Source of the DNA: Cyclostephanos tholiformis
Lineage: Eukaryota > Bacillariophyta > Thalassiosirophyceae > Thalassiosirales > Thalassiosiraceae
Reading direction: 5' to 3'
Assembly (NCBI GenBank): GCA_036939975.1
Contig: JALLPB010001157.1
Span: forward strand, 1 to 10,936
DNA length: 10,936 nucleotides
Each line of letters begins with the position of its first letter. Positions within the stretch are counted from its first letter, which is position 1. Of the stretch, positions 1 through 10,803 are shown piece by piece. The notes beneath the pieces are model-generated. The model ran no database searches, was not told where the DNA came from, and saw nothing but the letters and a program-made list of their open reading frames with translations. The position numbers and the translations under genes are program-made.

Positions 1-84
1 AATTTTTTGGAACGAAACTTTCAGGATATCATATTGGCATATAGTAGAGCAGTTTAGAATACTCAGAAGTGATCTGGGGTGTAT

Positions 85-840
85 TCAAAAAAATAACCTT
101 TTTTCCACCGGACCCCCTACTATCAAAGAATTGAACTTGCAAAGTTCAATGATGCTTCTGGCTGTATTGTCAAGTGCTTCATTTGTTAGCTCTACATTTG
201 CTAGTTTGCCAATGATTTCAAAGAATTTGCTTGACTTGCTACTGGATTGCATGGTTGCATGCGGCTTCTTGTTTTCATCATAGTGCTTTTCCCAAAAACT
301 GGTTTCATAAGGATTAGCTGAATCCCCTTCAATCTGCTGCTTCTCCATTGATTTTAGCTTTCCAATATCCGCTCTCATTGGTGAGTTGGCTAGCATTTTG
401 ATATTTGCTTTGAATTGTACTATTCCGAAGCAAAACCCTCTGTTATCATAAGATCATTGATTCAAAATCTGTTTTCATCAACAAGCAATGATTTTACAAG
501 ATAAGAACAAGTCGTTCTCAAGCCAGAGGCACTTTTGTTCTTTGCTTGTACAGCCATATTCAATTGTACTGCAGCAGTCTCCTCTCCTTCCCACAAAATG
601 CTTATGTTTTTGATATAATAATTATTAGACTTTGAAATGCTATTGACCAATACGAGGATAATGCTTTGCAATCTATGGAAGCCATCAGTTTGTGTTCAAA
701 TATCATTCATGAATGAAGTCACGGCACTTACACGAATTGCCTGCATGTCTCTTTTTGTTTTGCATGCGCACAACTGTTTGATAGAGGGATTGAATCATGT
801 TTTGCCATCAAAACATTTATCTTCTTGATGGACTTGGCAC
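85..840 (-). pseudogene. Decayed minus-strand coding remnant, family not recognised
   Basis: Read on the minus strand from about 840 downwards, one frame gives natural-looking protein interrupted only by widely spaced stops. It includes the stretches KTKRDMQAIRVSAVTSFMND and QLNMAVQAKNKSASGLRTT and then VDENRF followed by TGA. The frame then changes, and a second open frame runs from about 447 to 85. That part contains MRADIGKLKSMEKQQ, FWEKHYDENKKPHATMQ and FFEIIGKLANVELTNEALDN, and ends at a stop at 85-87. The stops in the first frame are TGA until the last one, which is TAG; TGA stops are what CGA-to-TGA transitions would leave. I know no family with these motifs. A decayed transposon ORF or a dead host gene are both possible. 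It partly overlaps a plus-strand remnant, so the strand is not certain beyond about 825. Confidence 0.35.
130..150. repeat. Small perfect inverted repeat
   Basis: ATTGAACT at 130-137 and AGTTCAAT at 143-150 are exact reverse complements around a 5-base loop. It lies inside the minus-strand coding remnant, so it may be chance. Confidence 0.4.
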
Positions 841-1335
841 AAACAACAAGCAATTCAAGATCTCCCAAACAGGTTACAGTGGAATTTTCCGATGCCATTT
901 TTTGTGTTGATGTTGTGGAGGGAATGCTTTGTGTTTGTTGTTTGAAATTTAAACCTCACTTTCCTGGAAAAAAAGTAGATAAATTGAATGAGATGTCGGG
1001 AGGCTACACCCCATCCAAGGAGATCAGTGAGAACACATGCAATTTTGAACATGTATACTTAAGAGCTGACATTCATCATCTTGACAAAAAGGGGTGGTTT
1101 TGCATGACATATGAAGTACTTTTCAATTCTGTGTACTGTTGGACATTCTGGATACAATGCAAAAAATCACCACTCTTTCATCAAATGTGTCAGATTGCTT
1201 ATGAGCATACAAATGGAGAATTGGTTTTTCTATTCTCATGATTTGACCGGGTTGGACGTGATCATTGCAACATATCTTTATAGGTTAACAACATCATCAA
1301 ATGTCAGATTCTTTCACTCAGTGAGTGGGGTCTAA
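825..1335 (+). pseudogene. Plus-strand coding remnant, family not recognised
   Basis: An open frame of 138 codons (825-1241) contains coding-like stretches such as DLAQTTSNSRSPKQVTVEFS, MSGGYTPSKEISENTCNFEH and LRADIHHLDKKGWFCMTYEV. From about 1111 a second frame (1111-1335, with GHSGYNAKNHHSFIKCVRL) reads better than the tail of the first. This suggests a frameshift near 1110-1140. There is no good start context, no GC rise compared with neighbours, and no recognised domain. It may be the upstream part of the 1284-2211 remnant or a separate unit. It overlaps the opposite-strand frame at 825-1052, and at least one of the two is fortuitous. Confidence 0.25.
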
Positions 1336-2211
1336 CATGGACCGAAGGAAGCCAAATCATCAAAGAGCAGTGTCTCCAATGATGCAATATATATTTGAAT
1401 AAACAAAGCAAAAAGGCTTCACTAAACGTCCCCAACAATGAGGAAGAAATTTGGAGACAATTGAATGATGAGGAAAATTATTTGATGACATCAACAAGAA
1501 ATGGATGTCAATTCAAACCAGACATTGATACCAATGAAGGCAAACAAATAAGGTTAAAAAATGGTTTGGTTATTCCTTTCAGGAATGGTATGGAAACTAT
1601 CAATCAACATGAGCACGACATCTCCACTATTTTTTGTCAAAGCTCCATGGGAAGTTTGCCTTTGCTGAGTTTGGGATTGTGATCTATCCTCTAGCTTTCC
1701 TTCATTGAACCATGTCAGCAATTTGTCCTCAAGTATTACCAAAGTTCCCCAAAACCTCTCGATATCAAACCAGTGAAAAGAACACTTGCTGGATTACCCT
1801 TTGATCAATGGGTTCATTGTTTGGCGATTCAATGTGTCTTAAATCTCGAAGGTACAAAGTACATTGTGTACGATGACCAAGTCCTGCATACTGCAATTGG
1901 AATCGCAATCAAGAATTGCTGCTGGACTGGTTTATAGGGTTCTAGTTAAGAGGGTTGATTGCTTGCCTGCGAAGTTTATGCAACTTCTGATTGCTCTTTG
2001 CGAAGAACGCAACACAGCAATCATATTTTCTGAGGATTATAAGAAGGACATGACACTACTTACTGAAGCCGAGTTACTCAGACAAGAATCCGACAGGACG
2101 AACACAAATGAAATTAACGATGCGATGCAAGCGAGTAAGGTATCATGGGACGACGACATGAAAGAGATGAATGACACATTTTGTAAAATCCATGCTATTG
2201 GAAATGGATGA
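1284..2211 (+). pseudogene. Decayed plus-strand gene with in-frame stops and a frameshift
   Basis: One frame runs from 1284 to about 1920 with stops only at 1380 (TGA), 1680 (TGA) and 1692 (TAG). Between them the translation looks like real protein: LSEWGLTWTEGSQIIKEQCL, NNEEEIWRQLNDEENYLM, GCQFKPDIDTNEGKQ, IEPCQQFVLKYYQSSPKPLD, then LPFDQWVHCLAIQCVLNLEG. Near 1910-1937 the frame ends at TAG (1935) and the sense-like reading moves to the next frame. It continues through LVKRVDCLPAKFMQLLIALC and LTEAELLRQESDRTNTNEIN to TGA at 2209-2211. Continuity of protein-like sequence across stops and a shift marks a pseudogene of roughly 300 codons. I do not recognise the family. A mobile-element ORF is the likeliest source, given the repeat-rich setting, but that is inference. 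Confidence 0.4.
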
Positions 2212-2327
2212 AAAAGACAAAAGAGAGTCCAAGCAGCAAAATAGCCGCAGTTTCATCTCATAAAATGTTGTCAAATCCTGCGAAGAAACAAATATTAAGT
2301 TGTTAGATCACTCTTGGGCGTCTACAC

Positions 2328-5648
<3,321 letters not shown>

Positions 5649-6664
5649 ATGTCGTCGTCTGTTGAGAAGATGGCACTCGTCCCAGACGGTGCGAGAAAAG
5701 CTTACGCTGGGTTGGACGAGGGAGCGTCAAGGTAAGGTGGCATCGGCATCCGCGGGTCAACTTGTTTATTCGATTCCTTCCGTACGCTTTCTAAGAGACG
5801 ATCTATCCAACTGCAGGAACTTTCACGACGTTAGGCATGTCGTCGCTCGTAACACGGAAATGCACCAGACGGATGGAGGATTCATCAAGCCGGTAATATT
5901 CGGCGGCCTCGACGGCATCCTCACGTCCTTCGCCATCGTCGCGGCAGCAGCCGGAGGAAACATGCCCGTACCAGTCGTCATAGTCCTCGGCTTCTCGAAC
6001 ATACTCGCCGACGCCCTGGCGATGGGCGTCGGAGAATTCCTAAGCTCGAAGGCCGAGAACGAATGGATATTGAGAGAGAGGGCGCGGGAGAAATGGGAGA
6101 TGGAAAATTACCCCGAGGGGGAAATTCGGGAGATGATTGACATATACGAAAGCAGGGGAATGAGTCGAGAGGATGCCACGACGGTCATCGAGACAATGGC
6201 AAAATACACGGAATTCTTTGTTGATGTGATGATGTCGGAGGAGTTGTCATTGCGAGTTCCGGAGAAAGATCACAAAATCGAGAGCATGAAGGAGGGTGTG
6301 GTTATGTTTCTTTCTTTCGCAACTTTTGGATCACTTCCTATACTTGGGTATGTTTTGATTCCGGCATTATATCCGTCGCTTGGAGAACATGTACTGTTCG
6401 TCGCAGCATGTGTCGTGACGGGCATGGTTTTATTCAGTCTGGGATGCCTAAAGAGTATGTTCAGGTACGTCTTACTTTTCATTAATCATTCCACGCATTG
6501 CTTTCCCTTAAGCATCAAATTATGCCTAATTTTATTCACGTTTGTGATGTAGTGCGTCCAACTGGTTGGTATGCGGGTTAGAAACACTCCTCCTTGGTGG
6601 CGTGTGTGCTACCGTTGCGTTTACAGTAGGACAGTTCGTTGATGGTCTAATTGCAGACTCATAA
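5649..6664 (+). CDS. VIT1: Vacuolar iron transporter, VIT1/CCC1 family (three exons)
   Basis: Exons 5649-5731, 5817-6464 and 6553-6664 give 280 residues. The family moves Fe2+ (also Mn2+) from cytosol into the vacuole in exchange for protons, for storage and detoxification. Five membrane segments are visible at about 51-73, 78-103, 188-211, 217-240 and 249-276, with a Glu-rich cytosolic domain at 104-170 between the second and third. Compared with the residues I recall for the Eucalyptus VIT1 structure, D60, M97, E119, E122, E130, E133, M166, M167 and E170 all fall at a constant offset of 17. This includes the MMxxE motif. Position 89 is Asn, where plant VIT1 has Glu, followed by D93, as in fungal CCC1-like proteins. 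The ATG at 5649 is chosen because only that frame splices cleanly into exon 2. Exon 3 supplies NWLVCGLETLLLGGV, typical of the last helix. The symbol is family level; the exact orthologue is not settled. Confidence 0.93.
5732..5816 (+). other. Intron 1 of the iron-transporter gene (85 bp)
   Basis: Donor CAAG|GTAAGG at 5731/5732 and acceptor CTGCAG|GAAC at 5816/5817 join an AG with a G to form Arg28, giving EGASRNFHDVRHVVA. A branch-site-like CTAAG lies about 25 bases before the acceptor. Without splicing the frame stops at TAA two codons after Ser27. The downstream frame stays open back through the intron, so this intron is easily missed. Confidence 0.85.
6465..6552 (+). other. Intron 2 of the iron-transporter gene (88 bp)
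   Basis: Donor TTCAG|GTACGT at 6464/6465 and acceptor GATGTAG|TGCG at 6552/6553 join AG with T to encode Ser, giving KSMFSASNWLVCGLETLL. A CCTAAT branch-site-like sequence precedes the acceptor by about 28 bases. Readthrough would replace the last membrane helix with unrelated residues and stop at the acceptor TAG. Confidence 0.95.
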
Positions 6665-7563
6665 TCAAATGAAGGAATTTATTTCAATGACAACCATTGA
6701 TATGCAAAAAATTAAGTCCAACCCTCCAATCCATAGCAAAACTCCTCAAATATTCAACCCAACAATCTAGATGATTATGTTCTCTAGAGGTTAGCTATCA
6801 TTGTTCATAGAAAAAAATCGTCAAATATCATAACATTTCTTGATAGCCATCACCATGTGACATGTTTCAATTTACTTCACAAGGATACTCTATTCATCCA
6901 ATATGTGTAGCTTAAGTTCATTTTTGTATTGACTATTATAACAAAGGATGAGCTATTATTACACAGAGGAATTGTGAGGTGGAAGCGGAAGCAGAATGCT
7001 ATGTACAAAGAGTTAAAAATGCAAGTTTTACTGCACTGGTAATTTTGATAGCCTTGTGAGATGAGGATCAACTGCTGCAATGGTGTACATCACTCAATGG
7101 AGGAGACCCAGGGCTCTGCTAGAAGCCACTGCTCTCGTGGTCATCAGACATTTCCACGACAGCCACCACAGGACACTGCCAGGGTCATTGGTTTTGGGTG
7201 TTGTGAAAAAAGAGCATCACTGATCCTAACCCGAGTCCACTCATTGGACAGCATCCTTAACCATGATTAGCCACAACACAATCAATATTTGAACCCATGG
7301 GGTCATAGTCAAACAAGAACTTTCCAAACAAAGGCCTTTAGATTGAATTCAATTGAAGTAGATCAATATTATGATAACTTTCTTGACAAAAAAGGCAATA
7401 ATCTCAAAATATTATTATGCCTACAGAAAGAGCATAACAAGATGCATTGAATAGTATATGGGTTGTTGAAGTAAATTTTAATGGCAAATAGGTCCTGCAA
7501 CAGGGTCTAAGTTTATATTGAAGTTACAAGAAATGGCCCAAAAAAGTATTGACTGCCCTCAAT
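6665..7563. other. AT-rich intergenic DNA, no gene seen
   Basis: This 0.9-kb stretch follows the iron-transporter stop codon and must contain its 3' untranslated region and polyadenylation site, neither of which can be fixed by eye. A slightly more GC-rich patch at about 7065-7270 holds a 69-codon frame with no recognisable motif. Short frames are equally good on the other strand there, so I do not call a gene. Confidence 0.6.
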
Positions 7564-7945
7564 TCAATTCTTGTCCTCCACTTTGGCCCTTCTGATGTGA
7601 TTGGGGAAGCAGTTGTAGCACAGCCCTCTCCCGGAGAGCATGTGCAATATGTCCTCACCTTTTTTCCTGAATGATTCTTGACACTTGTACTGTAGGTGTA
7701 CCACTACTACCACAGAGCAGTCAGTGCTGATATCGGAACTTTTTTCCTTGGGGACAAGGAGCAGTCATCAAGCTATGAACTGTTTCATTGCCCAAATCTC
7801 TGGCCACCTGCTCCGTTTGAACAATCAACAAATTGTTTATATGAGTTGTCATAAGTTTGACAATGAAAAACAAGTAATTCTGAAGAACAAATCTGGGATC
7901 TGGATAAAATAATTTGTATGGAATAATGGGTATCACTACTCCCAA
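7564..7945 (-). pseudogene. Decayed minus-strand frame with Cys-x2-Cys motif
   Basis: Minus-strand sequence from about 7768 down to a TGA at 7564-7566 reads VHLQYKCQESFRKKGEDI, then HMLSGRGLCYNCFPNHIRR. It combines a single Cys, a Cys-x2-Cys pair and a nearby His, in the style of a zinc ribbon or knuckle. Upstream, the adjoining frame 7945-7721 gives QVARDLGNETVHSLMTAPCP. It would need one frameshift near 7720-7760 to join. The first Cys pair expected of a four-Cys site is incomplete (C then Q-E-S), and a stop follows directly after VEDKN. I read this as a remnant of a zinc-binding protein, possibly from a mobile element. The family is unknown, and chance cannot be excluded in so short a piece. 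Confidence 0.3.
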
Positions 7946-8111
7946 AACAATTTATTCTATCTAAATGAAAATTAATTGTTCAAAAAGGTATATTCTCTTT
8001 CTTAGATTAGTAGATTTCCTACTTATTCCTGCATATTTAGGATAGAAAAAACAGCAGATTGTAAGAATTCCAAAGTATGTCCATGTTCAAATCAATTTTC
8101 AGTTGTTTTTT

Positions 8112-8186
8112 TTTGGATGGGTGCAAAGCATATTTGTTTCTCACAATTTTCATGTGGGAAACAAAAACACTTCCCACCCATCCAAA
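8112..8186. repeat. 75-bp nested foldback (long inverted repeat)
   Basis: The outer arms TTTGGATGGGTG (8112-8123) and CACCCATCCAAA (8175-8186) are exact reverse complements. Inside them TTTGTTTCTCACA (8133-8145) pairs with TGTGGGAAACAAA (8153-8165) at 12 of 13 positions around a 7-base loop. A further TTTGGATGG at 8191-8199 makes a second possible hairpin with the right outer arm. The size suits a short foldback element, a small MITE or a hairpin RNA precursor. Sequence alone does not choose between them. Confidence 0.75.
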
Positions 8187-9392
8187 CTACTTTGGATGGT
8201 TTGACTACACTACAATTCAGACTTACTTTTTTCTTAAGATTTTTTTACTCTAAGATTACAGTGGCATACTCCACCACTCAATGGTACACACTGTGTATTG
8301 TATAATTAAAAGCACACCTGCCTAAGATGGCAACCATGCCCCCCCCCCACCCCCCCTGTCCAAAATCAGGCTGAAACAAGATGAGGACTTGGGTGGCATT
8401 GGCAAAAATTATATTGCCAAAAAACTTGGGCAAGTTCATGTCATTTTGATGCAGTGGCACAAGAATAGCATGGTCAGAAGCTTTAAAAACTCATCTTCTA
8501 TTCACGAGTAAGCTGTACCATGGCTTGTAGGAAAACAGCAAACAAAATAAAGAACACATTAGTTTTGTATTAAAAACAAGATTGCCATGTTGGAAAGATT
8601 GTTATCAATCATTTGATGTATGGCAACCTTCCTTACCTGTAAAACTGACCGCTGGAAGGCGGCAGGCATGAGGCACCATAGTCATGGTATTTTATGTGTT
8701 TTTAAGTTGTGTGTTGTGTTTTGTTTGTAGTGCAAAACAGGTTGTTTTGAGTCTGTTGTAGGTCAAAATCTGATTTAAAGTAAACCTGCACATGTAGTAG
8801 GCTTTAGTACTAAAAATATGAGAAAAAATAAGATTTTTGTCTTTATGAACCGCATGGAAATATTATTGTTTCATTTACATGATACATGATTAGGAGTGGT
8901 AGATGGACAGTCATACAAATATGGTCACTCGTTTTTACACAAATATTTAACAGTTTTCCTCTATTGAGCAATAAATCTTCACAGGACATCCCCTCTTTTG
9001 TATTTATTTATTTCTTGCAGAGCAAGAGAAGGCAATCATATGAGTATATGGCAACCATGTGCTTTATGGAGCTTTTTAGATAAAAAAACTGCCAAATCTA
9101 CATAGGTGCCACATTCATATCTTTTTTTTTGCATGTCCTTTTGTGGCCAATGCAAATGACTCCTACCATGATTACATCTTTTGCTGTCCAAAATCACTGA
9201 AACATTGCTCCCTAATATGAGTAATAATATGCTAGTTTAACTCCTCAAACAAAGTATTTATTGATGTTACTAAACGCCATCTGGTCAGATTGATATGTCA
9301 TACCCCTACTGTTAAACGGGGTCATGATTTCATCTGAGTCTCAATTTCACTGTTTGACCATGAAAAAAAACTTTAAAAACCAATGTATGCAT
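8187..9392. other. AT-rich, CpG-poor intergenic DNA
   Basis: No gene is supported here. The stretch contains a cytosine tract (8339-8356, broken by one A) and one copy of a dispersed repeat near 8651-8720. CpG is very rare: by eye I count 4 in the 600 bases from 8641 to 9240. The reading frames are short and have no protein-like character. Confidence 0.6.
8651..8720. repeat. Dispersed repeat, copy 1
   Basis: GCTGG at 8651 is followed 23 bases later by CACCATAGTCATGGT (8674-8688), then a T-rich run and TGTGTGTTG. The same order and the same 23-base spacing recur from 9540. The shared core contains the inverted pair ACCAT/ATGGT. Confidence 0.55.
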
Positions 9393-9480
9393 GACCAATT
9401 GCTGCTATTGGTCGCAATACTTGCCCAATGGAGGCATCCAGACACTTCAATTGAAGCCCTGGACCTCCTCTATTGGGCAA
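9393..9480. repeat. Pair of adjacent hairpins
   Basis: GACCAAT (9393-9399) and ATTGGTC (9407-9413) form a perfect 7-bp stem around a 7-base loop. Directly after it, TTGCCCAAT (9421-9429) pairs with ATTGGGCAA (9472-9480). The stem continues imperfectly through GAGG/CCTC and TCCAG/CTGGA to a perfect 12-bp palindrome, CTTCAATTGAAG, at 9445-9456. The second structure is a 60-base hairpin of the kind seen in short inverted-repeat elements or small-RNA precursors. Confidence 0.65.
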
Positions 9481-9539
9481 TGCATGTGGTATGGTACCAG
9501 CGCTTGCCTGTGTCAGGGCAATTTTAATGAATGGAACTT

Positions 9540-9600
9540 GCTGGAGGGATGAGTGGCTCCACCACCATAGTCATGGTGTTTTTTATTTCTTGTGTGTTGG
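9540..9600. repeat. Dispersed repeat, copy 2
   Basis: GCTGG at 9540, CACCATAGTCATGGT at 9563-9577, then a T-rich run and TGTGTGTTGG at 9591-9600 match copy 1 in order and, for the first two blocks, in spacing. The intervening bases differ, so the copies are old or only the core is conserved. Confidence 0.55.
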
Positions 9601-9718
9601 GGATGGTTTTGTGATATCATGAGGTCATTGTATGTACTAAACCTAAGAACTGCTTTGAGATCAATGTAAAGGTTATCTATCATTTATGACTGTCTAGGGC
9701 TGATTCTTAGGATCTGTC

Positions 9719-10318
9719 GCAGCTAAATTCGAATATACGGCATATTCGAAACTAGCTGCCGCAAAAATAGCGAATATATTCATTTAAGGATTTACATATC
9801 TAACTTCGAATTTACATGGTCATTAGGTGGCCAAATATCAAATATAGGTCACAAATTGACCACGACCCGTAAAATCGGAAATGGGGCTACTTGCCCCGTA
9901 ACTTTGAATATAATGAAATTGCCCCAAGTATTTGAAGTTACGGGGCCAAATATCAAATATAGCGAGTTTATCGCTGAATTCGATATTCCGGTGCTCTTCC
10001 AGCACCGGGCTAAATATCGAATATAGCAATTTCATTGCTATATTCGATATTCGGGTACTCTTCCATCATCGAATTTACTGTCTTTCTGGGTAAATTCAGG
10101 GATTTCTATCGCCATATTCGATATTAGGGCCAATTTACATCAACGAATATAGCGATAATATCGCCAAATTTGATTTTTCTCTGACATCTATATTCGAAAT
10201 TGGGGACCCTAAAATCAAATATGGCGATAACATCGCTATATTCGATGCCCTACTTTCCATCTAAACTTGATTTTAGGACTTGTATTTTCGAAGTTACATA
10301 TCTAACTTTGAATTTACA
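9719..10318. repeat. 600-bp CpG-rich island of nested inverted repeats
   Basis: At least seven stems can be read directly. They are 9719-9736 with 9742-9759 (16 of 18 pairs), 9847-9851 with 9857-9861, 9883-9887 with 9893-9897, 9894-9904 with 9935-9945 (11 perfect), 9988-9995 with 10001-10008 (8 perfect), 10013-10030 with 10034-10051 (18 perfect, 3-base loop), and 10144-10177 with 10211-10244 (31 of 34). Most arms are built from one recurring word, AATATCGAATATAGCG and variants, in both orientations. A 25-base direct repeat with one mismatch (9792-9816 and 10294-10318) brackets the central part. I count about 30 CpG here against 4 in an equal length just to the left. It codes for nothing visible. 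A composite foldback or MITE-like element, or a satellite fragment, are the options. Confidence 0.8.
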
Positions 10319-10803
10319 CAACGATCACATTGGCGATCAATGCTTGCCATGCCATATTCAAGGCTAAGGGACACTTTGTGATTCATAAGTAATTCCGACT
10401 TTCTCCATGGAGAAGCCTTGACATTGTGATCAACATTCTATTCATTAAATGTGAATGCAGGTTAAAGATCGTGTGTTATTGAAATAGTGTTGCATGATTA
10501 TTCTTTGGCAGTCGTGTGATGATATCAACATTCCATGAACACCAAAGCTCTCTTACTAACTGAACGTTCCACAAATTCGATCCTTCTTGAACACAATCAA
10601 CAATGGTAGGGCTTCTGTCTCACCCATTGTACCTTTTCATCATTCCTCTGAATAAGGTACTATATTGATACCTTCTTGTGCCAATGATACCATTGCAGGC
10701 TGTTCAAATGTGATATATTACTTATCTGTCCAGCACCCAGCATCTAAGTAGGGAGAATGTTTTTGCTTCTCTAGCCATGGTCACAGAAATGTTTGATGGA
10801 GTT
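10319..10803. other. AT-rich DNA with scattered, broken coding-like stretches
   Basis: No intact gene is present. On the minus strand short coding-like pieces appear in different frames, for example NSIKHFCDHG just after the stop at 10804, LNSLQWYHWHKKVSI near 10670, and VQLVRELWCSWNVDIITRLP near 10540. They may continue the remnant at the right edge with frameshifts. I cannot assign them to a family. Confidence 0.35.

Noticed and set aside
8339..8356. Cytosine tract as a functional element
   Set aside because: Low-complexity run broken by one A. It is better explained by slippage, and homopolymers are also prone to sequencing error.
9324..9527. 67-codon plus-strand frame as a gene
   Set aside because: It spans the hairpin pair and has no protein-like motif. 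A weak likeness to the frame at 7061-7270 (both with Gln-Trp-Arg) is too short to trust.
9838..10035. 65-codon minus-strand open frame
   Set aside because: It lies inside the inverted-repeat island and reads through hairpin arms. The frame is a by-product of the repeats.
9719..10318. CRISPR-like or satellite array
   Set aside because: The repeats are inverted, of unequal length and irregularly spaced, with no constant repeat and unique spacers, and the host is eukaryotic.
10540..10620. Possible piggyBac-like transposase fragment (VQLVRELWCSWNVD)
   Set aside because: The likeness is a few residues from memory in a broken frame. No catalytic Asp could be placed, so no family is claimed.
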